The notes under the pieces: model-generated
Database searches by the model: none
Seen by the model: the letters and a program-made list of their open reading frames with translations, nothing else
What the model was told of the DNA's origin: nothing
Translations under genes and position numbers: made by a program
Shown here: positions 32,981 through 40,650 of the stretch, piece by piece
Position numbering within the stretch: the stretch's first letter is position 1
Layout: every line of letters starts with the position of its first letter
DNA from: Microbacterium trichothecenolyticum
GTDB lineage: Bacteria; Actinomycetota; Actinomycetes; Actinomycetales; Microbacteriaceae
Length of the DNA: 64,000 nt
Assembly: GCF_000956465.1 (NCBI RefSeq)
Contig: NZ_JYJA01000026.1
Location: forward strand, 61,984 to 125,983
Reading direction: 5' to 3'

Positions 32981-35023
32981 ATGCCCCGCTCCTTCCACCG
33001 CACCCCTGCGCACACCTCCCGCTACGGCCGCTACGCCGGGGGTGACCCGCTCGCGCCCCCCGTCCCCATCCAGTCCGCTCTCGAGGCGATCGGGCGTGAG
33101 GTCATGGAAGGAACCTCCGCCGAGCGCGCGATGCGCGAGTACCTCCGCCGCGGCGACCAGAACCGTCTCGGCCTCGACGAGCTCGCCCGCCGCGTCCGTG
33201 AGCGTCGAGCCCAACTCACCCAGCGCCACCGCCTCGACGGCACCCTCGAAGAGGTCCGTCGCCTGCTCGACCACGCCGTGCTCGAGGAGCGCAAGCACCT
33301 CGTCCGCGACGTCGATCTCGACGATGACACCAGAGCCTTCGCCGAGATGCGGCTCGAGAACCTCCCCACCAGCACCGCCGCGGCGGTCAACGACCTCGCC
33401 GACTACGACTGGCAGAGCCCGACCGCGCGGGCCGACTACGACCGCATCCGCGAGCTGCTCGGCCGTGAGCTGCTGGATCAGCGCTTCGCCGGCATGAAGA
33501 ACGCGCTCGAGAACGCCACGGATGCTGATCGCCAGGCGATCCGCGACATGCTCAACGATCTCAACGACCTGCTCGAGAAGCGCCGGCTCGGCGAGGACAC
33601 GCCCGAGGACTTCGACGAGTTCATGCGCAAGCACGGGGATCAGTTCCCCGAGAATCCGCAGAATCTCGATGAGCTGATGGATGCCTTGGCGCAGCGTGCT
33701 GCGGCTGCCCAGCGCATGCTCAACTCGATGACCCCCGAGCAGCGGGAGGAGTTGATGAGCCTCGCCGAGCAGGCGTTCGGCTCGCCCGATCTCATGCAGT
33801 CGCTGTCGCGTCTCGACGACAATCTGCGCTCACTTCGACCCGGCGAGGACTGGTCGGGCTCAGCATCCTTCTCCGGAGATCAGCCGACGGGTCTCGGCGA
33901 GGCGACGGGCATCATGCAGGACCTCTCGGACCTCGATTCGCTGACAGATCAGCTCGGGCAGATGTATCCGGGCGCGCGCATGGACGACATCGATCTCGAC
34001 GCGCTCGAGCGGCTGATGGGCGAGGACGCCGCCGTCAGTGCTCGCACGCTGCGCGAGCTGGAGCAGGAGCTGAGGGACACCGGGATGCTGCAGCGCGCGT
34101 CCGACGGGCAGCTCAGGCTGACCCCGCGGGCGATGCGGCAGCTGGGGCGGGCGCTGCTGCGTGACATCGCGACGCAGCAGTCGGGTCGCACGGGTCGTCG
34201 GGAAACGCGCAACGTCGGCGCCGCCGGCGACCGCACCGGCTCGACGCGCGAGTGGGCGTTCGGCGACACGGAGCCCTGGGACATCCCCCGCACGGTGTCG
34301 AACGCGGTGCTGCGGACCGTGCTCGACGGGGGTGATGTCGCGGACGGCGTGCGGCTCGACACCCGCGACGTCGAGGTGGTCGAGACCGAGCAGCGCACGC
34401 AGGCCGCCGTCGCGCTGCTGGTGGATACGTCGTTCTCGATGGCGCTGGATGGTCGCTGGGTGCCGATGAAGCGCACGGCGCTCGCCCTCCACCACCTCAT
34501 CTCGACGCGGTTCCGAGGCGACAAGCTGCAGCTGATCGCGTTCGCGCGTCACGCCGAGGTGATCGACATCGAGCAGCTCACGGCGAAGGACTCGGTGTGG
34601 GACAAGGGCACCAATCTGCAGCACGCGCTGTTGCTCGCGCAGCGGCACTTCCGCAAGAATCCCACGGCGCAGCCCGTGCTGCTCATCGTCACCGATGGCG
34701 AGCCGACGTCGCATCTGCGTCCGGACGGGAGTGTGTTCTTCGCGTATCCGCCGGACTCGCGGACGGTGGCGGTCACGGTGCGCGAATTGGATGCGGTGCA
34801 GCGGATGGGCGCCCAGACGACCTTCTTCCGGCTGGGGGAGGATCCGGGGCTGGCCCGGTTCATCGATGCGCTGGCGCGACGGGCGGGCGGTCATGTGGTG
34901 GCGCCGGAGCTGGACGACCTCGGTCGCGCGGTGGTCGACAGCTATCTCGGGGCGAGGGCCACGGGGCGCGGGAAGCCGGAGGACTTCGGCGACATGCTGC
35001 AGGGCCGCTCGTGGTGGTGGTGA
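32981..35023 (+). CDS. VWA-domain protein partner of the MoxR-type ATPase
   Basis: 680 residues. The N-terminal two thirds are highly charged and helical (for example LDELARRVRERRAQLTQRHRLDGTLEEVRRLL) with probable coiled coils. The C-terminal VWA domain starts about residue 470 and has the MIDAS motif DTSFS in ALLVDTSFSMALDGRWVP, a later Thr in KGTNLQHALL and Asp in IVTDGEPTS. The closing stretch contains GRSWWW. It parallels the CoxE/BchD-type partners of MoxR ATPases. No signal peptide or transmembrane segment is seen, so it should act in the cytoplasm with the 31511 product. Cellular target is unknown. Confidence 0.88.
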   Translation: MPRSFHRTPAHTSRYGRYAGGDPLAPPVPIQSALEAIGREVMEGTSAERAMREYLRRGDQNRLGLDELARRVRERRAQLTQRHRLDGTLEEVRRLLDHAVLEERKHLVRDVDLDDDTRAFAEMRLENLPTSTAAAVNDLADYDWQSPTARADYDRIRELLGRELLDQRFAGMKNALENATDADRQAIRDMLNDLNDLLEKRRLGEDTPEDFDEFMRKHGDQFPENPQNLDELMDALAQRAAAAQRMLNSMTPEQREELMSLAEQAFGSPDLMQSLSRLDDNLRSLRPGEDWSGSASFSGDQPTGLGEATGIMQDLSDLDSLTDQLGQMYPGARMDDIDLDALERLMGEDAAVSARTLRELEQELRDTGMLQRASDGQLRLTPRAMRQLGRALLRDIATQQSGRTGRRETRNVGAAGDRTGSTREWAFGDTEPWDIPRTVSNAVLRTVLDGGDVADGVRLDTRDVEVVETEQRTQAAVALLVDTSFSMALDGRWVPMKRTALALHHLISTRFRGDKLQLIAFARHAEVIDIEQLTAKDSVWDKGTNLQHALLLAQRHFRKNPTAQPVLLIVTDGEPTSHLRPDGSVFFAYPPDSRTVAVTVRELDAVQRMGAQTTFFRLGEDPGLARFIDALARRAGGHVVAPELDDLGRAVVDSYLGARATGRGKPEDFGDMLQGRSWWW

Positions 35024-35055
35024 CCCGCATCGCCGCCACGTGATCGAAAGAGTTC

Positions 35056-35084
35056 CGCGGGCCCCCCACAGCGAGGAGCCCGCG
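35056..35084. terminator. GC hairpin between convergent genes
   Basis: CGCGGGC at 35056-35062 pairs with GCCCGCG at 35078-35084 around a 15-base loop. It lies between the VWA gene stop (35023) and the stop of the small minus-strand gene (35092). Confidence 0.45.
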
Positions 35085-35091
35085 CTGTTCG

Positions 35092-35226
35092 TCAACCGGA
35101 CGCGCCCTTGCGTGGCTTGATGAACGCTCGTGGCTCCTGGCTCGCGCGCTTCTCGGCGCGCTTCTCCTTCGGTGACGACTGAGCGACCTTCTTCGTGTCG
35201 CGTGCTCGCGGTGATCGGCCTGACAT
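35092..35226 (-). CDS. Small basic protein, 44 residues
   Basis: An ATG at 35226 opens a 44-codon frame ending at TGA 35092. The product (starting MSGRSPRARDTKKVAQSS and containing EKRAEKRASQEPRAF) is very rich in Arg and Lys, with a C-terminal KPRKGASG. AGGGGAAG precedes the start at a plausible distance. Codon third positions are GC-rich as in neighbouring genes. I do not recognise a named family; a nucleic-acid-binding role is only suggested by charge. It is too short for a confident call. Confidence 0.55.
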   Translation of the reverse strand: MSGRSPRARDTKKVAQSSPKEKRAEKRASQEPRAFIKPRKGASG

Positions 35227-35328
35227 GCGGACTCGCTTCCCCTGTTGGCTGGCGGGTGAACCCACGACCATAGCCGTCTTCCTGGGAAAGTCAACTCGCG
35301 TAACCAGAGAGCAGAAAAAACCGCTGAC

Positions 35329-35356
35329 TTGCCTTTTTCTGGAAGCGAGCTAGGGT
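35329..35356 (+). promoter_or_regulatory. Promoter of the DksA/TraR leader transcript
   Basis: -35-like TTGCCT at 35329-35334, 16-base spacer, and TAGGGT at 35351-35356 as -10. Transcription would start about 35363, at the ATG of 35364. The surrounding stretch is unusually AT-rich for this window (GCAGAAAAAACC at 35311), typical of a strong promoter region. Confidence 0.5.
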
Positions 35357-35363
35357 GATGGCC

Positions 35364-35528
35364 ATGACCCCGATGACCCGCCCGCACCGCACGGAGCGTC
35401 TCGCCGACGCCTCCGTGGTGACGGCTGTGGTCGACATCGCGGGCGCTCGCCACGAGGTGCTGCCGCCCCGGCGGAGCGACGCGGATGCTCTGCACATGCA
35501 GTCCACCCGTCGCGTCGCGCCGCCGTGA
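35364..35528 (+). CDS. Small leader ORF upstream of the DksA/TraR-like gene
   Basis: 54-codon frame (MTPMTRPHRTERLADASV...) whose ATG falls about 7 bases after the TAGGGT -10, so it could be translated from a leaderless message. The ATG at 35358 is in frame too but would lie within the promoter gap. The protein ends RRVAPP before TGA. Between its stop and the next gene lies a strong terminator (35568-35592), so it may act as a leader peptide controlling read-through. No homologous family is recognised. The alternative is a non-coding leader. Confidence 0.4.
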   Translation: MTPMTRPHRTERLADASVVTAVVDIAGARHEVLPPRRSDADALHMQSTRRVAPP

Positions 35529-35567
35529 TGACCCATCCGATCGATCGGTTCAACCGGACAACCCAGC

Positions 35568-35592
35568 GCGTCGCACCTGCGGCGCTTTTTTT
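35568..35592 (+). terminator. Intrinsic terminator or attenuator before the DksA/TraR-like gene
   Basis: GCGTCGC at 35568-35574, loop ACCT, GCGGCGC at 35579-35585 (7 bp with one T-G pair), followed by seven T at 35586-35592. It is the only classic stem plus T-run I found in the window. It lies 18 bases before the ATG at 35611, inside what would be the leader of that gene. Upstream, a CCGATCGATCGG palindrome and a CGGTT/AACCG pair offer competing structures. Confidence 0.75.
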
Positions 35593-35610
35593 GTACCCCG
35601 AGGAGCATCG

Positions 35611-35925
35611 ATGCCCATCGAAACCCACGAACCCGTCCCTCTCCCCGACGTGCAGCGCGAGCTCGAGCGGCAGCTCGAGGAACGGCTCGCCGTTCTCCAG
35701 GAGCTCGAGCCGTTCGCTCTGCCGAGCGTCGATCCCGTCGCGTACCAGTCGGCGGCATCCCACCGGATCGCGATCGAGCAGATCACCGCGGCGCTCAATC
35801 GCATCACCCTCGGCACGTACGGCCGCTGCACCCGGTGCGGAAGTCAGATCGCACCCGCGCGACTCGAGGTTCTCCCGCACGCAGCCGCCTGCATCGAGTG
35901 TCAGAGCCATGCCGAAGCCGCGTAG
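35611..35925 (+). CDS. DksA/TraR-type zinc-finger protein
   Basis: 104 residues. A helical N-terminal part (ERQLEERLAVLQELEPF) is followed by AALNRITLGTYGRCTRCGSQIAPARLEVLPHAAACIECQ, with four Cys spaced C-x2-C-x17-C-x2-C as in the DksA/TraR zinc finger. E. coli DksA is about 150 residues and binds the RNA polymerase secondary channel; short TraR-like forms exist. The N-terminal coiled coil is short here, so RNA polymerase action is not assured. The ATG at 35611 has GAGGAG upstream. A terminator just upstream suggests attenuation control. Confidence 0.85.
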   Translation: MPIETHEPVPLPDVQRELERQLEERLAVLQELEPFALPSVDPVAYQSAASHRIAIEQITAALNRITLGTYGRCTRCGSQIAPARLEVLPHAAACIECQSHAEAA

Positions 35926-36205
35926 CCGCAAGCCGGTCGATATCCCGTCCGTGCCGCCGGTCGCACGAGTCCTGGCCGCAGGCGCTCATCCCGGAGAAGC
36001 ACCCGCGCCGTCGTTTCCCGCCCGGGTCATCGTTCGAGCAGGCGCGCTCTTCCGTCTGCGAGGCGACCGTCAGGTTGTGCACCGCACACTCGTCGGTCGC
36101 GGCTCTACGATGCCGCCCGCTCCGATTGCTGCGTCTGCAGATGCGGACGCCGGCCCGGCGAGCACCTTCCGCGGTGCCACCGCTCGCTACGTCGCGTTCG
36201 GCTGA
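35909..36205 (+). CDS. Possible small hypothetical protein overlapping the DksA/TraR-like gene
   Basis: 98-codon frame starting with ATG 35909 inside the end of the zinc-finger gene (17-base overlap). The sequence starts MPKPRSRKPVDIPSVPPVA and contains PARVIVRAGALFRLRGDRQVVHRTLVG, with a low-complexity Ala/Pro part. No domain or ribosome site is recognised. It may be translationally coupled to the upstream gene or may be spurious, since high-GC DNA makes such open frames common. The next 265 bases to 36470 hold nothing else that I can support. Confidence 0.3.
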   Translation: MPKPRSRKPVDIPSVPPVARVLAAGAHPGEAPAPSFPARVIVRAGALFRLRGDRQVVHRTLVGRGSTMPPAPIAASADADAGPASTFRGATARYVAFG

Positions 36206-36470
36206 ATCCGACTGAAACTCGCACGATCAGGTGCGGGGTCGGTCGTCGTGGTGGGGAGCGAGGCCGCGGTTCGGCGAAGCATCCACTTCGTCCAGGACGG
36301 CGCGCCGGTGCCGAGGTGGGTGGCGCGAGACCGCTCGTCGTTCCATCATGGTGAGGATGGGCGTGGCTGGGAGCGCTCAGGCTCCACGCGTTCGCCCTTC
36401 GCCCGGCGACGGGAGGTCGACGGCCGCTGAGGACCTGTCGGCAGACCTTCGATGGCGGAAGGAGTCACCG

Positions 36471-37184
36471 ATGAACCAGAACGGATGCCGACTGCCGGGC
36501 GCCCTCGCCGTCGCGGCGTCGGTCCTCGCCCTGTCGGGGTGCTCACTGATGATCCCCGTCGGGCCGATGACCTCCGAGGAGCGGGATATCGGCGAGGTGT
36601 CGCGCGTCGTGCTCGACACCTCCGGTGATCTCGTCGTGTCTGAGGGGGAGCCGGCGCTCACGGTGCACGCGCCGGAGGGGGCGATCGATCGCCTGACCTC
36701 CGAGGTGGACGGCGACACCCTCGTGCTGGCCGCTGAGCCCGGCTTCACGATGGGGTTCGGAGACGTGCGGTACGACCTGACCGTGCCAAGCCTGGAGCTG
36801 ATCGAACTGAACGGCTCGGGCGATGTCGAGGCGACGGTGTCGGCAGACGGCACCGTGCGCCTCGACATCGACGGTTCGGGAGACGTCGACTGGTCGCGCA
36901 TCGCGGCTGATCGCGTCGAGGTGCGCCTCTCGGGCTCGGGCGACGTCACGCTGACGGGCTCTGCCGCCGAGCTCTCCGTCGACCTGGAGGGCAGCGGATC
37001 CGTCGACGCCGAGGAGCTCGAGGCGCAGGATGCCGTCGTCAACCTCTCCGGATCCGGCGAGGTCGACGTCGCTGCGAGCGACAGTCTTTCGGTCGACCTT
37101 TCGGGCAGCGGTCAGGTCACGTACTCGGGTGACCCGGGTACGGACGTGCGCGTGTCGGGCTCGGGGGACGTCATCCGGCGCTGA
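36471..37184 (+). CDS. Lipoprotein with GIN-type DUF2807 beta-helix
   Basis: 237 residues. A lipobox LSGC with Cys24 follows a short signal peptide, so it is a surface lipoprotein. The rest resembles the DUF2807 (putative auto-transporter adhesin, head GIN) domain: VSRVVLDTSGDLVVSEGE, then repeated turns with GSGDV and SGSG (NGSGDVEATV, DGSGDVDW, SGSGDVTLTG, SGSGEVDV, SGSGQVTY, SGSGDVIRR). The repeats fit a right-handed beta-helix with one SGSG turn per coil. The ATG at 36471 is preceded by GGAAGGAG. The frame opens upstream at 36231 but that region is not protein-like. Function of the family is unknown. Confidence 0.85.
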   Translation: MNQNGCRLPGALAVAASVLALSGCSLMIPVGPMTSEERDIGEVSRVVLDTSGDLVVSEGEPALTVHAPEGAIDRLTSEVDGDTLVLAAEPGFTMGFGDVRYDLTVPSLELIELNGSGDVEATVSADGTVRLDIDGSGDVDWSRIAADRVEVRLSGSGDVTLTGSAAELSVDLEGSGSVDAEELEAQDAVVNLSGSGEVDVAASDSLSVDLSGSGQVTYSGDPGTDVRVSGSGDVIRR

Positions 37185-37223
37185 ACGCAGCACGCTCACA
37201 GGGTCAGCCCGTTTCTGCCCGGG

Positions 37224-37237
37224 CCGCGACGTCGCGG
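37224..37237. terminator. Palindromic hairpin between convergent genes
   Basis: CCGCGACGTCGCGG is a perfect 14-base palindrome, flanked by CTGCC and GGCAG that extend the fold. It lies between the GIN lipoprotein stop and the convergent acetyltransferase stop at 37263. Terminator role is plausible but the central stem would leave almost no loop. Confidence 0.35.
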
Positions 37238-37262
37238 ACGGCAGCTGCGCGGCAACGTGCGG

Positions 37263-37802
37263 TCAGAGACGCATGCTCAGGACGATTCGGCGTGAGCCGT
37301 TCGCCTGCTGATCATCATCGACTCGGTGCATCCCGACCTTCTCGGCCACTCGCTCGGAGGCGCGATTGTCTGGATGGATGATGGCGACCAGCTCCCGTGC
37401 CTCGACGTGTTCGCGCGCGAAGTCGCGGCACGCAAGCGCAGCCTCGGATGCCATGCCCTGGCCTTGCCACTGAGTGGCGACGTGGTACCCCACTTCGAGC
37501 TTCTTGACTCCGTTGACTTCTTGCCAGGTCAGTCCGCAGTCTCCGACGAAGTCGCCCTCGTGTGTCTCGATGATCCAGAGCCCGTACCCGTGCTCCGCGT
37601 AGTTGCGCTGGTTCCACTCGATCCACGCCGCGGCTTGCTCGCGGGTCTTCGGCGCGGGGTAGAACCGCATGACATCGGGGTCGCTCAGCAGGCCCGCCAT
37701 TGCATCGAGGTCGGCCCGCCCCATCTGGCGAAAGCGAAGTCTTGCCGTGTCCGGGGGAAGCACCTCAGCACCATAGCGGAATGCATCCGGCGTGCGCGGC
37801 AT
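37263..37802 (-). CDS. GNAT-family N-acetyltransferase (RimJ/RimL type)
   Basis: 179 residues, usual for RimL-like GNATs. Marks are TARLRFRQMGRADLDAMAGLLSDPDVMRFYP at the N-terminus, the FVGDCGLTWQE strand, GYHVATQWQGQGMASEAALACRDFA with the acetyl-CoA-binding Q/G-x-G-x-A/G motif (QGQGMA), and IHPDNRASERVAEKVGM. Members acetylate protein N-termini or small amines; the target is not predictable here. ATG 37802 is the first start consistent with the family. It converges with the GIN lipoprotein gene and diverges from the IclR gene at 37873 by 70 bases. Confidence 0.88.
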   Translation of the reverse strand: MPRTPDAFRYGAEVLPPDTARLRFRQMGRADLDAMAGLLSDPDVMRFYPAPKTREQAAAWIEWNQRNYAEHGYGLWIIETHEGDFVGDCGLTWQEVNGVKKLEVGYHVATQWQGQGMASEAALACRDFAREHVEARELVAIIHPDNRASERVAEKVGMHRVDDDQQANGSRRIVLSMRL

Positions 37803-37860
37803 CCCCGATTCCGTGTTTCATGACCCGCCTGGTGAGCCGAGCCGCAACGGCCCACCTCGA

Positions 37861-37866
37861 TATCCT
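37861..37866 (+). promoter_or_regulatory. -10 hexamer of a leaderless IclR gene
   Basis: TATCCT fits TANNNT and ends 6 bases before the GTG at 37873. No ribosome site is present, so a leaderless start is inferred and this supports the GTG as the true start. Confidence 0.5.
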
Positions 37867-37872
37867 CTCCTT

Positions 37873-38667
37873 GTGACCCCGCGTGACGATGTCGCTCTCG
37901 AGCGGACCAGTATGGGCCGCGGGATGGACGTGGTGTCCTGCGTGGCTGACATGTCGGCGGCGAGCGGGGAGGGCGTGTCGGTGCAGGCCATCGCCCGAGC
38001 GCTGGAGCGCGATCGGTCGCAGGTCTCGCGCACGCTTGCTGCGCTGGCGGATGAGCGGTTGGTGTCGCGAGGTCCCGACGGTCGCTACCGATTGGCGTGG
38101 GGCTGGTACGCCTCTGCGGAGCAGCTGGTCGAAAGACGGCTGCGCAGCGAGGGTCTCACGATCCTGGACCAGCTGTCAGAGTCCGTGGCGGAGGCGTGCT
38201 TCCTCGGAGTCCTCGAGGGCGATGCGACGGTCACGATCGTCGAGAGCGTGCCGCCAGCCGCCCGGTTGATCGGTTCGTGGATCGGGCGAGCGTATCCGGC
38301 GTTCTGCAGCGACGCGGGCCAGGCGGTGTTGTGGGATGCCTCCGATGAGGAGGTCCGCGGTGTGTTCAGCCGCACGAGCTTCCGCAGCGCCGGCCCGAAT
38401 GCGGCGGCGTCGGTCGATGAGTTCCTCGTGCGCCTGCGGGAGGCGCGGGCCAGGGGCTACGCGATCGTGGCGGAGGAGGCCGAGCCGGGCCTCTACTCGG
38501 TCTCGGCGCCGGTGTGGGACTTCCGGGGCGAAGTCATCGCCGGCCTGCAGATCGTGGGGGAACGGCACCGCCTGGAGTCGAGGTCGGAGGCTCTGGGAGC
38601 GGCGTGTGTCGACGCTGCGCAGCGTCTGTCGGCGATGCTCGGCGCGGGCGAGGCTCGGGGCGAGTGA
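37873..38667 (+). CDS. IclR-family transcriptional regulator (first of two)
   Basis: 264 residues. N-terminal winged helix (GVSVQAIARALERDRSQVSRTLAALADERLVSRGPDGRYRL) and a C-terminal effector-binding domain with AYPAFCSDAGQAVLWDA and the RARGYAIVAEEAEPGLYSVSAPVWD pattern of IclR proteins. The GTG at 37873 fits a leaderless promoter; the frame opens upstream to 37792. It is convergent with the second IclR gene, 15 bases away. Target genes are unknown; the neighbouring permease and amino-acid genes are the candidates. Confidence 0.88.
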   Translation: MTPRDDVALERTSMGRGMDVVSCVADMSAASGEGVSVQAIARALERDRSQVSRTLAALADERLVSRGPDGRYRLAWGWYASAEQLVERRLRSEGLTILDQLSESVAEACFLGVLEGDATVTIVESVPPAARLIGSWIGRAYPAFCSDAGQAVLWDASDEEVRGVFSRTSFRSAGPNAAASVDEFLVRLREARARGYAIVAEEAEPGLYSVSAPVWDFRGEVIAGLQIVGERHRLESRSEALGAACVDAAQRLSAMLGAGEARGE

Positions 38668-38682
38668 CCCGGAGCGGGCTGC

Positions 38683-39435
38683 TCACGGCTCCTGGATGAG
38701 CCGGCTCAGCCGTGCGCAGGCGTCGCGAAGCGCACTCTGGGCTTCGCGTGTGCGGCGCTCCGAGATCGCGCCGCTGCTGATGCCGATAGACACCACGATG
38801 CCGCGCTGATCGCGGATCGGCAGTGCGAAGTCCCGCACGCCTTCGACGTATTCCTCGCGGGCATCCACCATGCCGAGGTCGCGGTCCCGCTCGAGCAGCT
38901 GCTGGAGCTGATCGACCGATCTTGCCGCGCCGGGACCGCCGACTCCGACGAACTGCACGTCGGCGAGGAGGGCTTCGAGGTCATCGCGCGTGTGGTCCCA
39001 CAGGAGGGCCCGTCCGGGTCCGGTGCACCAGATGGGGGTCAGGATGCCGGGGCGCAGGTAGTCCGCGGAGACTCCCGGGCCCTTCTCGGAACGGAGCAGG
39101 ATCGCGCCCGGTCCCTCGGCGGCGACCAGTTGCGCCGGAACCCCTAACGTGGAGGCGAGCACGCGCAGACTCTCGCGTGCTGCTCGGAGCCACGGACGGC
39201 TCAGGGCCCCGGCGGCGCGGAAGAAGCCGTCGCCCGCCTTGAGCACCGCAGCGTTGTCGCGATCGAGGTAGCCCAGGTCTCGCAGCTCGCGTGTGAGGCG
39301 CGAGACGCGACTGCGCTCGATGCCGGTGGTCTCGGCTAGGCGTGAGGCGTTGTGGCCCTGCCTTCCCGATCGCTCCTGGGCCACCGCCGCGTCCAGCAGC
39401 GCGAGACCCTGCAGGAGTGAGGACGGGGCGCTCAT
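38683..39435 (-). CDS. IclR-family transcriptional regulator of the permease-racemase operon
   Basis: 250 residues. Winged-helix part (GHNASRLAETTGIERSRVSRLTRELRDLGYLDRDNAAVLKAG) and effector domain with ILTPIWCTGPGRALLWDHTR and DAREEYVEGVRDFALPIRDQRGIVVSIGISSG. It lies 39 bases downstream of the racemase gene on the same strand, so it probably belongs to the operon permease-racemase-regulator. As IclR regulators of catabolic pathways often sit beside their targets, control of the divergent promoter region at 42187-42459 is likely. Effector would be an amino acid or its degradation product (inference). Confidence 0.88.
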   Translation of the reverse strand: MSAPSSLLQGLALLDAAVAQERSGRQGHNASRLAETTGIERSRVSRLTRELRDLGYLDRDNAAVLKAGDGFFRAAGALSRPWLRAARESLRVLASTLGVPAQLVAAEGPGAILLRSEKGPGVSADYLRPGILTPIWCTGPGRALLWDHTRDDLEALLADVQFVGVGGPGAARSVDQLQQLLERDRDLGMVDAREEYVEGVRDFALPIRDQRGIVVSIGISSGAISERRTREAQSALRDACARLSRLIQEP

Positions 39436-39474
39436 GATCTGGGGTGCTTTCTGGGCCGATGGACGCGGAGCCGG

Positions 39475-40623
39475 TCACAGGGTGGGGACCGCTTCGGAAG
39501 CCGCCACGTCGACGACGACGCGCGGGTTCAGCCGAGCCCACGCGGTGTACGAGCCGGCGGCGATGGTTCCGCTTGCCCGTTCGATGTCGGCGGAACGGAT
39601 CTGTGCGGATCCCTGCCGCCCGTAAAGTACCACTTCGTCGCCGATCTGAGCCGACGGCACCTGGGTCACGTCGACCACGAGACTGTTCATGGCCAGCCGA
39701 TCGATCACCGGCGCGAAGGTGCCGTGGACGAGAACGTGCGCCCGGCCGCCCAGCGTGCGCGGGTACCCGTCGGCGTAGCCGACGGTTATGACGGCAAGCC
39801 GGCTGGCGCGATCGATGCGTGCGGCCCTGTCGTATCCGACCGTGCTGCCCGCCGGGTACGGGTTGATCGCCGCGATGCGCGACACCAGCCTCATGGCCGG
39901 ACGCAATCCAGGGACTGCGGCTGACGTGTCGCCGTAGAGCGCGGCACCGATCCGGACCATGTCCATGCGCGAGTCGGGGATGGTCAGCGCCGCGTACGAG
40001 GTGGCGCAGTGCTTCTCGAAGCGGCCGCGCGGAGCACCCAGCACCCGCTCGGCCGCGCCGGCCTGGTTCCGGAAGGTGAGGGTGCCGGCCCGCACATCGT
40101 CGGCGTCTTCGCAGGGGAAGTGAGAGCAGATTCCGACGATGGCGAGCTCAGGGCTCGCGGCGATGCGTCGGAGGTGAGGCTGCGACTGAGGCTCGTCCCA
40201 GTCCATTCCATCTCGACTGAGGCCCGTGGAGTTGAGGGAGAGATGGACGCTGAGAGGACGCCCGAGCGAGCGGGCGGCTGCGATCACGACACCTGCGTGA
40301 TCGCCGCCTCCCACCCACTCCTCGATATCGAGCCGGCCGCCCTCCTGGATCTCTTCGCGCAGTGCCGCCCGGAGGCGGATGATGCGTCCCGAGAATCCCC
40401 GCCGGCGGGCCTCCTCGGCCTCCTGGTTCGAGGTGATCCCGATTGTGTCGACCCCGGCCGCCATCAGGATGGGCAGGACGACCGGGATGCCGTGGCCATA
40501 GGCATCCGCTTTCACCACCCCGCAGAGCCGCGTCGTGATGCCGACCTCGCCTCGAACGACGTCGAGGTTGTGGGCGATGGCGCCGGCGTCGATCTCGACC
40601 CAGACGGGACTCGTGGTGCTCAT
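39475..40623 (-). CDS. Alanine-racemase-family PLP enzyme
   Basis: 382 residues of the fold III alanine racemase family. The PLP-binding Lys38 is in VVKADAYGHG. The catalytic Tyr region GYADGYPRTLGGRAHVLVHG and MNSLVVDVTQVPSAQIGDEVVLYG follow, as in Alr. The substrate-side motif MDMVRIGAALYG is present. The context between an amino-acid permease and an IclR regulator, away from cell-wall genes, suggests a catabolic or broad-specificity racemase instead of the housekeeping Alr. This is inference; a housekeeping role cannot be excluded. Start ATG 40623 lies 27 bases after the permease stop. Confidence 0.88.
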   Translation of the reverse strand: MSTTSPVWVEIDAGAIAHNLDVVRGEVGITTRLCGVVKADAYGHGIPVVLPILMAAGVDTIGITSNQEAEEARRRGFSGRIIRLRAALREEIQEGGRLDIEEWVGGGDHAGVVIAAARSLGRPLSVHLSLNSTGLSRDGMDWDEPQSQPHLRRIAASPELAIVGICSHFPCEDADDVRAGTLTFRNQAGAAERVLGAPRGRFEKHCATSYAALTIPDSRMDMVRIGAALYGDTSAAVPGLRPAMRLVSRIAAINPYPAGSTVGYDRAARIDRASRLAVITVGYADGYPRTLGGRAHVLVHGTFAPVIDRLAMNSLVVDVTQVPSAQIGDEVVLYGRQGSAQIRSADIERASGTIAAGSYTAWARLNPRVVVDVAASEAVPTL

Positions 40624-40650
40624 GCGTGGCGGTGGCCTGGTCGGCGTGGT

